Shown: one piece after another, positions 46,463-61,400 of the stretch
Position numbering within the stretch: position 1 is the stretch's first letter
How the letters are laid out: every line of letters starts with the position of its first letter
Assembly: GCA_031216445.1 (NCBI GenBank)
Contig: CM062205.1
Span: 21,531,501 to 21,595,500, forward strand
Direction: 5' to 3'
From: Lateolabrax maculatus
Lineage: Eukaryota; Chordata; Actinopteri; Acropomatiformes; Lateolabracidae
DNA: 64,000 nt
Program-made: the position numbers and the translations under genes
The notes under the pieces: model-generated
Seen by the model: only the letters and a program-made list of their open reading frames with translations
What the model was told of the DNA's origin: nothing
Databases searched by the model: none

Positions 46463-49400
46463 CTGAAGGAGTGAGGAACGTAAAAAGGAACATTTCTATA
46501 ATCGGACAGATAATCACAACAGTGGTGGAAGAAGTATTATTCTGTGAATGTATCGAAAGTAAAGGTACCCTGTCAGCGTTTTCCTTTTATATCTGATGTT
46601 TCTGGATTAATATTACTGCTGCATTAATGTGTACGTGGTTTTCACTGGACAGGAAGGGTATGAAAAGTAACTAAAGCTGTCAGACAAATGTAGTGGAGTA
46701 AAAAGTACAATATTTGCTCTGAAGATGAAGTGGAGTAGAAATATAAAGTAGCACAAAATGGAAACATTCAAGTAAAGTACAAGTCTCTTGATTTAAGAAC
46801 AGCCTGAGTAAACGTAAACGAGACAAACCATTAGTGAAGTCTGGTGAAGAGCTGGTGTCTGGGAATGAACGGCCCAGTCCGGCCAGAATCAGACAAGATA
46901 AATAAACTGTTCTTAGTGCTTATTAATGTACAACAGGGGCCTTGGGGCTCCGCTGTCAGGTTTCCTGGTGGAAATTAGTTCAGTAAATTGTTTTAAAATT
47001 TACTGTAATGTGAAATGTTATTTTCAGGACAAGATGACTTTATAACTGCAGAGGTCAAACATAAGCTATTGTTTGTGTACATTAGTCTGAAATACTATAG
47101 GATATTGTTTTGGGTTATATCCATACAGTTTTATATGTTCTCTAAGAAGTATTTGGGCAGTATTTCATCTATCCTCTACAAATAAAGTCACACATGCTTA
47201 CCTGAAAAATGTAGTTTCCAGGCTTGACGTCTGTGATGTCGATCCACTGGCAGTCGATGTCGTGACGGTACAAATCCCAGCAGCCCACGGTGATGCCCTG
47301 ATCCCCGAAGTTGGCACACTCGTATCGCTTAGAAACACCTTGGTGGCAAAAAGATTCATTTATTTTTAAGATGCATTTGTGAATCCACATAAACAGACTT
47401 AACAAACATCTTTAGAACATTTACATATCAAGTAATCATTGGAAATGTCTCTTAAAACTGGAATTTTGATGTGAAATTCCCTTTGATTCAGTGATAAAAC
47501 AGACCAGGAAGCATCAGACTCACTCTCTTGACAATCTGTGTCCTCCAGACAGAAACTGGCTTTGTGTCCCTCTGCCACTTTGGTACCGTTGGCGTTCAGC
47601 AGATCATAGTGGGTGAAAATATTCATGCTGTGGTAGTGGCTGTGTGATACAGAGAGAAAGTAGTTGAGCCTCCATTTCTGACATACTGTATATGTGGCAT
47701 ACAATGATAGAAAGTGGAACAAAACAGACGGTAACAGAAAAAGCACTAGTTCACTGATACGTCAGTACTTTAATACTGTAATATGAGAAGTACTGGATGA
47801 TGGTTTTATTAATAAAACACTCAAGTTGCTGAATTTCCCCTGCAGGCATTTGAATCTCACACATTCTGTAAACAGTGAGTTTCATTTACTTATTCTTCAA
47901 CTCAATTTGCTTTCAACTTGTTTCGGTAAATTTCTTTGTGCTTGTACTCCAGAACAGTGAGACTTAACTCCCAATGAGATGAGATGACAGCATCATTAAA
48001 ACTCCAGTCTGCTATTATTAGGATGAAGCAGTTCATCTAAACAGAGCTGTCATCTAGAAACCATGTTAACGAAGACAACATTACCCGTGGCAGGCGTGCC
48101 AGACCCACGAGTGCCGCCCAGCCTTTGGCTTGAAGTCAGCCCGACCGATGTTGTGGATCTGGGAGGAGAAGCGGAGCAGACGTCGGTGTCCGTAGGGCCA
48201 GTTGGCCTTGGCTGCAGATTTGGACAGGCAGTCCTCCTCTGCAGCGCAGTAGAGCATGTGCAGAGGGCGATCCTCGATGTAAACCGTCTGCTGGACCAGA
48301 GGGGCGTTCAGGACGAGGTCGGAGGCCGCTGGACACACGGGTAGTGGTAGGATTAGGTTTGAGTTACAGTATGTTCCTCATATTATTATACATCAAGATC
48401 AGGATGACTGTGCTTGCAAGTACAAGTGTGTCACAGAACTGTTGTTACATTTGACAGCGAAATGACTGTCACATCCAATAGTTTGAACTAAGACAAGCAT
48501 TTTTATCACACGTCAAGTGTCTCACTGAGCTTTACAGAGCCACCTCAGCAAGAGCTAATGATCATCTCCAAAAACACAAGGAGAAGCCACGAAAAGCTCA
48601 TCAGCACATCAAATAAAAATGGCAGAGCTCAGGAAGTAGTGACAAAGACTACAGTCGGTCAAAATGAATGATTTCCCTCCTAACTATATGTTGGATGTTG
48701 TTTTTTTTCTGTGATTCTGTGTTTTCTTCAGGCCCTCAACAACATGTATCTATGAAGTTTGTCTGTCAACAGACTAGTTTGTTTAAACGTTTCCATTTGT
48801 TTCTGTTGCTGTCACTCACTGTCAGAACAGATAACTCCCGCTGCAAACTTTGCTGCCGACTTCGTGCAGCTGACAGTTTTGTGATGCTGGCACTGACTCA
48901 GAGACATTTCGTTTCCCGTGCACTTCACGCCACTAATCACCATCTCCGTCACGTTGCTGCTGTCCCAGTACCAGGTTTCCTTAGATGATGTTTAGACGAC
49001 AGCAAACAGACAAACATGCACACAAAAAGAAACACAGTGCATCGATCAGGAAATAAATATTCACCAAACGGAGCTGCAGAGAGTTCAGTGTGATGTTGCT
49101 GCTCTGAAAAACAGATGTTCATGACTCATTTCTGACTGCTCACTGAGGACAGTGAGTAATGCTGAGTTTAAGATCACTGGAGGACAATAACTTTGTACAG
49201 ATTCAATAATCTTATACTTACTGCAAAGGCTTCTTAAATCCATACAACTATACATTTAATTATAGACTAATCATGAATATGAATTCCAGTATTTTGTATC
49301 CTGTTGCTTTGGTATGCAGCTCACAATTTTTGCATTAGATTTTTTTGTATAAACTCTTAAAGATAAAAACTATTTCTTAATTTAAAATATTTGAATAGCT

Positions 49401-52400
49401 TGTATCTTAAGTGCTAAATATCCTTTTTGAAAAATGCTACTGTGTTAATTAATGTTTAAAAGTTCTTACTAATCTGATTTATTGAAAAATCCATAAATGC
49501 ACTCTAATATATCATCATTTTGTTTTTGTGCGCCCATTTTTCCTCATTCTACCTAATTTACTTCTTCAGTCAATGATTTACTACATTTGGAAGAAACCAC
49601 ACCATAACAAAGTAAGCCTTGCCCTGTAACTGTGGTATGTTTTCTTCTGTGGGTGAAGAAATTGGTCTCTGTGCCTCTTTAATTATGGCTTTTTCTAAGA
49701 TTCTGGGGAACTGACACCAAAACTTGACCAAACTTTTATTGCGGATTTTTAAAGATATATTAAAATCCCCAAATGTCCTCCTCAAAACAGTTTATGGCCA
49801 AGTTTCAAAGCTTCAACAATGAGCTGGAATTAAAATGTTGGTTGTGAACGTGCTATTGGGTAAAATACCAAAATCAGGAAGTGTATCTTTAAGATCGCTG
49901 AAACATTTTATATCTAACTACATTTTGTTGTCATACTGATCCACTGAAACAATCATATTGGGCCCATAATTAAAGGTACATCACCAATAACTTAACTCTC
50001 ATAACCCTTGTGTGAATTAAGCTCCTAATTTGCCTTCTTTAACTCTCTAAATCAATTTCATTGGTTCATATACATTTTAAATGCCTTCTTTTTTAAAAAC
50101 CCAGTTTATTTGAAACAATCTTTCCAGCCATATACCTCAAAATGTATATATATTTAATATGTATTAAAGATTTGCCTCTCTGTTCCATCAGTCTCTGTAG
50201 AAAAAACAAAAGGCATTTTGACTCCCTTTAAAATCAAGTTGCTCCTGTTTGTAATGTTTATGTTTGTAATTATTGTTTTAATCATGCTTTTGTTTTTGAT
50301 TACTATTTGTCCTGTTTTTCATCTACAGAGGCTTATCCTGTAAACAATAAATGTGTTCAATATCTCAACGTGGAACAAATCTCTTCATGTAAGTCTCGTC
50401 CTACTTACAGTGATGGCATGCATGGAGTAGCCGAGCCCTAGCTGCCTGCAAACCACCATGGCTTCCTTTGTGGTCCAGCCTGTGCTGCACACTGTTCCCC
50501 ACTTGGACCCAACCTGAACCTCCACCCGGCCCTCATAAGTGCTCCGGCCGCCCACTATCCGGATCTGCAGAAATGCCCTGCTGGAAGTCAGTGGAGGGAC
50601 ACACTTCCTGTCCTGTCTCTAAACTGTCTGGGCTGAAACTAACGGTTAATATACAACCCTCAGGCAGTGGAAGGTGAGCTGTTGAAGCAGCAGTTTGGTT
50701 AGACTTTTCTAGGCTCGGAGAACGTCAACGTGGTTTCCAGATGAGGTCACCACTTGGCTTCTGTGGTTTGTGGCTTTTGAGTTTGATTAGAAACTTCATG
50801 TGTGTCTGTTTTGGTTTCACCACGTAGAAAAGACCAAAACAGTATCATGTTCTTTCACATAGGGAAAGAAACTTCTACTCCATGTGGAACTTATCATATA
50901 CTGTCAGACATTAATACATGCATGTACGTTCAAGTATATTCCAAAAATATATACACCAAACTGTAGCATGAGAGCTATGTTTTAGGGATATATTTGAGCA
51001 TGTTTCCGGTTGTAATAACAAGTATTAGTATGCTGCACATATTAGATAATATGTGACTGAACAGAAGTATTGAATATATTTGAACATATATGCATAGAAT
51101 TAAAAAAATAACTATATAGCAGTGTCCAACCCACCATCGTAAGGCCATCACTAAATAATTAACAAAATAACTATACACTCAGTGGCCCCAGCAGGCTGAG
51201 CTGAGCTCTTAGTTTCCATTGCTGATCCAGACACATGACTACGTGACACTGAACACACCCCTGTCGCTGCTGCCAGAGAAACTGGATTCAGTATCTCAGA
51301 AACAGACGCCCACCTGGAATTTTTTATCCATTTCAGTGTCTGGAGTTTACTAAGCTGCAGTCCCGAGGGTGTCGACAGAGTCCTGGTGATGACACAGATC
51401 AGAGGAGTATGGAAATACTTTTCCCTCTTAGATAACATGAGCTGTCCGACACTAAAGCAGCAGGGATGTGTGGGCTCTACTCATATCCAAGAAGATAAAT
51501 GACAAATGATCACAGGTATCTGTTGATTTTCTGATGATGCGTGGGGTAAGAGCCTCTATGGATCCATCCTGTCTGCTCCCAACAGTTTAAACTGTTTTTT
51601 GGTGATGTAATGGGGAAAACATGTTTTTTGGATAAAAATGTGCCACCATTACACTCATTCCTTAGATATCAACTGGACAACAGAGAAACGAATAGATGTT
51701 TTGCAGTATAAATCTGCAAAAACTGAATTACTCATCATAATGTGCAGGGACAGTTTCCCTGCAGAACATTTCCAGCGCTGTTTAAATTTAGAATAAATCC
51801 GGCTCCTGTGAGGATAAAGATGGATCCAAATCCAGCCACGTATGCTACACTGTTAAAACAAATCTTAACCTTATCAGGTAATTTCTGTCCAGAATTGAGA
51901 CATCCTTTACTTTTGAATACTTAATGCCAATGTAGTAAGAATATTCCAACTGTTTTTTTTTTTGTCTCTCTATCCAAAAGTTCATGACCACGAGGTTCCA
52001 GGATAAATTGGGTCACACGGTAATAAAAAGACTAAGAAAGGAAAAAAAAGTTTTTCTCTTCAACAATTTTCCCCCAAATGTCTCTTTCTTCTTGTGAAAT
52101 ATTGGATATTTTCACATCTTCAGACCTCTAATATCCTTCAGATGAAACAATCCAGGAAAGAATAATCACTCTTTGGTTGAACTTGTCGTAACTGATGTCC
52201 GCACTAACTAAGATGAGGAGGTTGACAGAAGTTGATTGGTAAATTAAAATATTATTCTGCACAGACTAAAATGACTGTAATGAAATGATGGGAATGACAT
52301 TTTTTTGTAGTGAACAGAAAATAATTGGCCACCGAGTGTCCATGACAGTATATTATATTTGCATTTGTCAAATACACCAGAAGGCCGAAGCAGCTCTACT

Positions 52401-55400
52401 CTGCTGCAGAAAGCTGTTCTCAGTGGTGTTAATAACCTACTTGCAGGCCCTGGTTGGCGTAGCCCAAGCCCAGCTGCCTGCAGGCCACCATGGCCTCCTT
52501 TGGGCTCCAGGTCTCTCCACAGATCAGACCCCAGCTCTCCGTCCCATTAGAGTTTGAGCTCAGCAGCTCCACGCGGCCCTCGTAACGGGTCCGTCCTCCT
52601 GTGAGTCGGATCTGTGTGGGGCCGAGGGGTTAGAGACCACAAAGCAAAGCATAGATACACAAGGGCCGGACCGGGTAAAAACTCTATTTTTATCTGTTAG
52701 AAGTTCTGCTGGTGTCAGTCACGGTTACCATCATAAGATTTACTTTACTGGTGGTTTAGACTGATGTAAAATCACTGATCAAATAAATAAAAGTTTTTAT
52801 TCCACTGGTCTGGCCTCTTTGTGTATCTACAGGAAACATGGAAGAGTATGTTCTGGTAAAATACAAACTGCACAACCAGAAATACTCTGAGTTAAAAGAA
52901 AAACACTGTTGCAATTGAACTAATTCAGTACTTACAAATATGACAAATGATGTTACTGTTTGTCATGACAGCAGTGAAGAAGTATTAGTTGAGAGTGAAA
53001 ACGAGTATCAGCTCTCAATCTCACATGTTAGAGTAAACTGAAAAAAATTCTAGAGCAGCAAAGAACTAAATGAATGGATAATACAACAAACACAGTACAA
53101 AACAAGTTCTTTCCTATGCTACATTTATCAAAGTAGAAGAAAGTTTTTAAAAAAATGCATTTTGCCACTTTTAACAAGTAATCTACATAATAAACTTCCT
53201 CAAGTTAAGAGAACAATTTTAGGATGAAGGTTCAGCTCTGACCAAGTTCTCGAGGCCCATGTAGGGCACGTTGCAGCGGACAGCAGCGTCCTCCATGTGT
53301 TGACAGTTCTCTGATGTGATGTTTTTAAAGGGGCAGTTCCAGATGGACTTCTCCTGGCCGAGGCACTTCACCTCGTTCATGTAGATTGGACCCATTCCTG
53401 GACAGACAGACAGTAGCTTAAAAGTTAAAGAAGGTAGACTTGTTTATGGGGTTCACACCTTTTATTCGACTTACATGCTTACAAACATACGTTTAGAGCT
53501 TCTTAAAAAATCCAGATATCACCAGTGGTGGAAAGTAACAAAGTACATTTACTCAAGCACTTGTACTTTACTTGAGAATCTACTGTTGTCAGATGGCTAT
53601 TCATGAAAATGAGTCAGGTCATTTAAAAGTATTTTAAGTAGCAACTAAGGGTTATATAAAAATGTGTTTTAATGGGGTACAGGCTCTTTATATGTTACAA
53701 CCACTACAGCATTAATGAGCCTGAACCCATTAAATAAGGTGCTTAGATCAGATCAGAACGATCCAGGTCAGTTCATACCTGCTTTTCGGACTTTAACAAA
53801 ACTATGGTTTCAAGTCTCAGACTGGTTGAGTAATTCTGAGCTAAGAAAAAACAACCACTGCTGAAAAAAAGTGGAAGCAGGTGAAATCACTGCAGCCACC
53901 ACCCCAGAGACTCAAAGCAAAATTGAGCCAAACAGAGATTGATTCATATGAAAATGTCACAATTAACTTACTTTTCATCATAACAACAGTTAGGACTATA
54001 AAATACACACAGAGGCACATCTAAATGCGCAGGATGTTCAGTGTAGTTGATGTGTACAATTTTGCTGTGATATTTGTTCAGACTTCTGTTGCTCTAATGT
54101 TGAATTTACATGGAGCCCAGTCTTGTGTGCCTTTCAGACTTCCTCGTGAAACTAATCCACAGCTCGTCTGAGGCCTGTTTGCTGAGCATGCATGTTCTCC
54201 GTCAGCGACACCCTGCTTTACATGCGCCCTCTAAGCTCTCGCTCCATCACTACAAGTCAGAGCACCATGAGGTGATTGTATTATGAAACCTCTGTGAAAG
54301 GAATTCCTTCAGCGGGGCTCGTTTCCGACTTCAGTGACGTTTAGGAATGTTTCTTGGACTCGCTCGGCCAGGTGGTGGTCTGACATCCGTCCGAGCACAG
54401 AGCAGGTATGCTGCTGCGTCAAAGAGATTTTGTGACGAGTCTCCTCGACCGACTTCCTCTGTGGTCGAAATCATAATGTACACACACGAGAGCAGACATC
54501 CCAACCCAGCGTTTCTGAAAACTGCAGTTCAAAAGACTGCTTGTTTCTTCTTTGGTGGAATCTCAGGGCCGTTTACCTAAACCCTTCACACACCTGCATG
54601 CTCTTGAAAAGAATCACTAATGTGGAACACACACACTAAGATAAATATTTTAATATTGCAAGTGTTCACATCTTTAAATTACAGTATAGCACAGAGTTGG
54701 GAATATATCAGAGCTTTCAGACAAATCAGTTTCCCACTAGTAATTAGGACTTGTTAACGAGGAAGCAGGTGTGGTTTCTGATTAGTAATCAACAGGTGAA
54801 AAGCCTGGATGTAATTATGTTTCCTTCATTTTTAGGCCACCACATAAATGATCAAAAGCTCCAAAAGGAAGAGATTATCAGTTCTAATATGTATTACGCA
54901 TTACAACATTACAACAAATTAACAAATTAAGGAAATTAATATGTGTGTGTGTGTGTGTGTGTGTCCAGAAAGGGCAAATCACAACCTGAACTGAGTAGTT
55001 TTGTTCCAAAAAAAAAAATGATCACAGTAATATAACAACTACTCTGATAAATTATTGTTGGAGTTTAAGAACAAATAAAACTCACCATTAAGTTTGGTAA
55101 GTTCGGTTCCAATCATCTGAATGTGTTAAAAGTGTTACTCAGGGCCAGGTGGCTCAGACACAAACTGGACTTTAAAATAAAACTGACTGCCCCATTTTCA
55201 CACGAAATGGTCCATAGCCTAACTGGAACAACACAGATGGTTTTCTGTTCTAAAAAATGCCTGACAGACACTCAGAAAAGAGCTATTCAATGAATGAAGG
55301 ATTATATGGGAGAATTAATGTCAGGAAAGTAGTGGGGATATGGCTTGCATCTGTGAAAAGATGTTTTCATAGATGGAAACGATACACTGAGATTTGTCTA

Positions 55401-58400
55401 TTATTGTAGTAACTTCAGAAAATGAACAGCATATACTGTATATTAACTGTGGTGGGCGTCATAGAAAACATTCTTTCATGTCTTTGTTTCTTTTCTTTCT
55501 TTGTGCTCAACATTCCTTTACTTATTAAAACAAGCTCCAAATGAGGAATCTGTGTGGACTTGTTGAGGGCAGATTATCAGTCCTCTGGGGTGCAGAGATG
55601 ACCTGAGAGATAAGACAGGCTGCAGACGGACAACTGATGATTGAGGTCGTGTCTGAAGACAAACGCATCTGCAGGTTTAGAGGGATTCAACGTGAAGAGC
55701 AGAATCGACTGGACTATCCTCATAAACGGCAGTCATAGGAAATAGGGGATTTTGCGGCAAGAGGACCTACGTTATTATCACGGAAGTCAACATGGCTAAA
55801 CCTACTGTGAATTCGAAACATACAGTTTGCTTTTGCCATGTTCAATCATGCCTTTTTTATTTTATTTGAGGTGTACAACATCTCAGGGCGCACAGACTCA
55901 ACATTTTACTTCTACAAATATTTCTAAGGATGCAGAAATAACATCACTGGTTGAGTCAAACCTCTGTGGGTGGAGCCAAAGATCACATCGTTTGAGAGGT
56001 GAGCTAAATTGGAAACTTAAACTGCAGGCGAACATAACAAACCTGGGGTTGACTACTTAATATTATCTTTTTCACCAGACTTGAGTCTTTTTGTCACTGT
56101 TCGATATATTTTCCTAACCTTGTCCCATGCGGGCTCCGGTGAGAGCCTCTTTGGCGCTGCCGAAGCCGAGCTCCCTGCAGACGACGCTGGCTGACTGCAG
56201 GTCCCAGCGATCATCGCACACCGTTCCCCACTCGTTGTTTTTCAGCACCTCCACCCGACCCTCGCCCAGCCTGGCACCTCCCTTCAGCCTCACGGTGCTC
56301 TAGACAGCAAGCGGGCACAAACAATATTTTAATGTACGTTTGTCAGGTTAGTCTTCTGAGCGGCCTGGCAGGCATCTACAGTAATTTGACCCTTCTATTG
56401 CTACAACTGAGCAAAATCCATCCACTGAGGAACACAGGAATGAGGGCTGAATTCCATTTAGCTGCTTCAGTTTCAGGGTCCAGGTATTGTGCATGTTGGC
56501 TCACTGTCACAGTTTCCTGGACACTTAAATTCAAAATATATCTGCAGTGAAAAACACCTGTTGAGCTGCCCTTAAGTTAAAGACTACCTTACCGAAGTTT
56601 TAAGTTTCTTTTTTAAGCCACTGTTTTGCATGAACAGTGGCCCCGGCATGCAGCTGACGACGGCCGGCATGCCGCCCTGGCAGGACGATGTTGCGTTCGG
56701 CTTGCTGAACTCCAGCGGACAGGCTGCCAGGTGGACCTCTGTGCCTGAACACGCCACAGAGTGAATGTGGAAATAGTTCTTCTGACGCGCCAAATACAAC
56801 CTGGAAGGAGCAGAGACAAGGGGAAGGACTGTGATGACGGAAACATTATCTGTGTCCTAAATCCATACTACATACTAATTATATAGTATTCTGTTTAAGC
56901 AGTTAGTATACAAAAATATCAACATACGTCACCATTTTATACTGACAGGAAATTATACAATACACCATTTATCCATACTGGTATTACTTGTAGTACCTTA
57001 CAGCTGCAGGCTATTTGTTTGTTTCCAGTCTTAATGTTAAGCTTCTTATTTAACTTATGGAAAGAAAGTGAATAATCATATTTCCTTAAACTTTTCTACA
57101 GCAAATGGCTCTTTGTAATCAAGAATCCTTGAAATAATTTTCATAGTACAATGATATACATAAGGTATGTATAAATAAATATAACAGGACTATTCTGCAC
57201 ACCCCTTACATTATTACTTTGGCTAAATATTTAAACAACGTTTGTTGGATTTAGGCTTTTGTTCTGAAAAACAGGACAGGTGCTCATACTGGAGGGGATG
57301 GATGTGGCTTAGAGAATTAGCGTTTTCTATTCTTGGGAACAGCCGACATTTCCCCCTGACTTTCTAATCAGTTTAAATAGTATTTGTTTGTCAGGCTTGT
57401 GAAAGCAGCATGTGTGTGGGTCTTTTCAGACAGCTTGAAGTTACCCACTGATTTGTTTATCCTCAGATTACCTTTTGCCAGGGCTGCTCTGTTTAGACTT
57501 AGAGTTAACTTTAGCTTTGGATGCCTGCCTGCAAGGTAAACACGGGTTAGACTGCACAGTTAGGAGAAGAAAACAAGTTGACAAAGTGAAGAATCATAGT
57601 AACAAAGGTTACATGATGCACAATTATGTTAAAAATCTGTAATTAAACTGTTCAAAAGGATGTGTCTCCTTTAACACAGTTGTTAAATTCAGTTAACACA
57701 TAATATGTAATTACTAGTATACTTCTACTTCTAATTACTAGTATATGTATTATAATATATATATAGTATATGCATTTGGGTAAAGTGACACATCCTTTTT
57801 AAATACATGTAAATAAACACAAACATGACAAAGAATTAAATCAATTAAGAATTTAGACACGTTTCTTCAGCACAGGCTCATATACACTGTATGGCCAAAA
57901 GTATGTGGACACACCTTTCTACACACTCTTGTGTATTTTATTATCTGGGGCTGTTTTTCATAGTTTGGGCAAAAGCATCTCAGTTCTAATTAAGAGAAAT
58001 CTTAAAGTTAATTTTAAACAAAATAGTATGCTTTCAACTTTGAGGAAAGCTCTTTCCTGTTTCAACATGACAAGCCAGGTTCATGAGGACATGGTTTTCC
58101 CAGTTTTGTGAGGAAGAACTTAACTGGCCGGCACAAATGGGTGTCCATATACCTTTGGCCACATAGTGTATGACATGTAAACATTTTATAATTAACACAG
58201 TTTGTTAGTATAAACTATGGTATTGTGATTGTAGATCTTTTCTATTGAGCCAATGTGAACCTCAAGTTACCACATTGACTTGGTTGATGTATGGCATTGC
58301 TTTTTTTTTTGGATGGGATGCAAATAAAGATGGAGATGTAGTAATTAAAGCATAATGTTACATGTTATAAACCTCACACAGTCTATGTTAGTGGGTTCTT

Positions 58401-61400
58401 CAACCTTTTCAGTACAGGTCTTAGAGTAGAAATGTAAACTACAATCATCTGGTAAGCTTGATAATATAAGAAAATATTGTTATTGGTTATTCACTGTAAT
58501 AATGAAGTTTTATCACTTTAGAGCGCCTACTTGGTACAATTTTACAACCTCTGGACACATAATAACGCGCCTGCATGGCAAACTCCAAACGCTGTCATTT
58601 ATTTGCATATTCTACCAGACAAAGGTCAGTTCTTGTCATGTGGACTCTCACGAAGCCTGTGACTTTTTTTGGTTGAAGAACCCAGGATGAAAAGTGACGG
58701 ACCTCCTCCAAAAAGCATGCCATAGTGGGAAATAGGATTTCCAGGTAATAATCTAATTTGAATTAGGTTAAAAAGGACAAATCTAAAATTAAGTCCCCGT
58801 CACTAAAGCAGCACAGATTGACGACATCTGTCCAATCAAACAGGGCTTCAATGATGAAACACCCAAAGAAAAATAATTCTTGTACATTTAATGTACTGTA
58901 AAAGTTAAAACATTTAAGAGATATTTATGCCCTTGATTAGGTCAGTTTATGTACAATCTGTGCCATGTCAGTGGAAATGGGAAAGACAGACAAAAAACAG
59001 AAGTGAGAATAAAACTAACCCCCCACACAAGGCCACCATGAGTTTAAGAAGGATAAAATATAAATACACAACCCATTCACATGCTGCACATCATAATAAT
59101 ATGATATTAGAGAGAGAGGGGAAGTGGTCAACTAGCTAGAAACAGGAACTAAATTGTTACTGTCTACTCCAACAGGAAACCCACTGTCAAAACTACAGTA
59201 AACAGAGTGCAGACGGAGGTGGACGGTGGGTTTTCCCAGGGACAGTGTACCTTCCACCGGCTGAAACATTAACCTTTGGCCTGGAGACCTTCTCAGCCGC
59301 TCGCTTTTTCAGACGTCTGCAACGGTGAGACAGCCAAATTCCATCACATACAGGAGAGAGACGACACACACACATACACAGGCTGCATATATCTGAACAC
59401 ACACACACACACACACACACTCAGTCGCTGGGCTGCACACGTTCATGTCTTTAAGATAAAGTACTGGAGGGTCAGCGTGAATAACATTGTTGACATTCCA
59501 GTATATCATGTTACAGACTTCAGGTCACCAGTGTATGATCACAGTTACAGAGCTATTCCAACTATCCACCATTCTGCACCATGGTGGCCATTTGAGTCTC
59601 ATTAAGCAGCTACAACACCTCATTAACATTATCATCCCAGCGTCCCGCTCACTGCTTAAGTGAGGCCTGCACACGAACCGATTGGTCCATCTCGCTGGCA
59701 ATCAACACATCAATAGCACTGGTCCTTATGAACTGTAATGTAATTTAAATTCTCTTCATTCTTGGTATGTAAATGTTTAACTATGAGGACAATGACTGTC
59801 AACAACTGGTTGATAAATCTATATCTGCCTATATATCTTGGCACATTGCAAGTGCTAAAGTAAAAACTAAACCTGGATTTGAGTTCCAGAATTGTAAAAG
59901 GCTGAATGTCCATCTTCAGTGTGTCCTACACTCATATAATATAAATGAAAAGACTAAAAAAAGACAGAGGGACTGACGACACAGAACAATTTGACTGTAC
60001 ACAGGTTGGCTTCACTCCACTCGTTGTTGTCTGTGCATTATGTGACCAACCAACCCCCCCATTCCCCTGGGCCTGAGCCTTCACACACGCTTGAGAGAAA
60101 ACACACATTTCCCCTCGTACTACTGTGAACCATCTGCAGGGAATGAATAAAACGCCTTCAGCTGGAGCGCAGCCAGGAATGTGTGCAGTCATACTGGAAG
60201 GACAAACTAGGAAAAGAAAGTGGAGGTCTGAGAGTCCGCCAGAGTAATCACATTGATTCTATCCAATTGTCCAATACGATTTACTATTTTTATCCCTCTG
60301 TGTATTCAATTATACACATACTGAATGAACCCAATAGATTGTGAAAGCAAAAAAATGCATTATAAACGACCTCTAGTGCTTTTTAAGGCTACAACTATCA
60401 ATTATTTCTATTCAGGGCTGAAACAATGAGTCGCTTAATTGATTAGTTGATCGACAGAGAAATAATCAGCAATTACTTAGAAGAATCGATGAATTGCTTA
60501 AGATATTTTCTTATTACAGCTTCTCAATTGTGAGGATTTCCTGCTTTTTCTATTTTTTATGTCATCGCATCACAATTGAAGACATCACCTCGGGGTTTAG
60601 TGACATGTGATGGCCATTTTCACTATTTTCTGACACTGTATAGACCAAACCATGAGTTGAAAAGATTTTAACTGAAAAACTAAAAAAATACTAAATTTAA
60701 AATGATATAAAACAGAAAGCAAAAAGACTCTTTCTCAAAGTTGCCTAGTAGTTTTGTTGATAATTGTTTCAACTTTTCATACTTACAGATATCTCACATG
60801 ATTCTTCTGAACCCTCACACTGTGTTAAACAAACTCCAGATGTGAAAACACATAGGACAAAGCACACGCTGGTTCCTACTCTACATCTCTGCAGGCAGTT
60901 AATAATCACTCTTCAATAGAGACCGAGAACATGAACAATATATGAAAAAGTTTGCTTTTCTGTCCAAATGAAAAACAAAAACATCCGCAGAAGGAATAAA
61001 TCAGAAACACAACAATCGGAGGCTCATGTGCTTTGTTGTCGAGCTGCAGTTCTGGCAGATGGTAGATGAAGTCCACACACAGTCCCTCTCATATCTGCAG
61101 TAAACAGCAGTTCCTATAATGTCCACTCTTTACCGAACAAAGACTAAGATCCTGCTTGTGGTTTGGTCAGAATGTTGCCACTTTGCTTTACAGACTCAAA
61201 CCACAGAAATGTCAAACAGTCTGCAGCAAACATCCCATCCTGAGTAAATGAGAAAGTTACAGCCACTTTTCTAAGTAGCTTAATTACCACTGCTGGATAC
61301 TGGGAAACAAAGTTGAAAAAGATCCTGCACGTTGAGCACGCCATTCTCTGATGACAACTTACATGACTTTTGGGTCCTGAAGTTAAAATTCGTCTTTACT

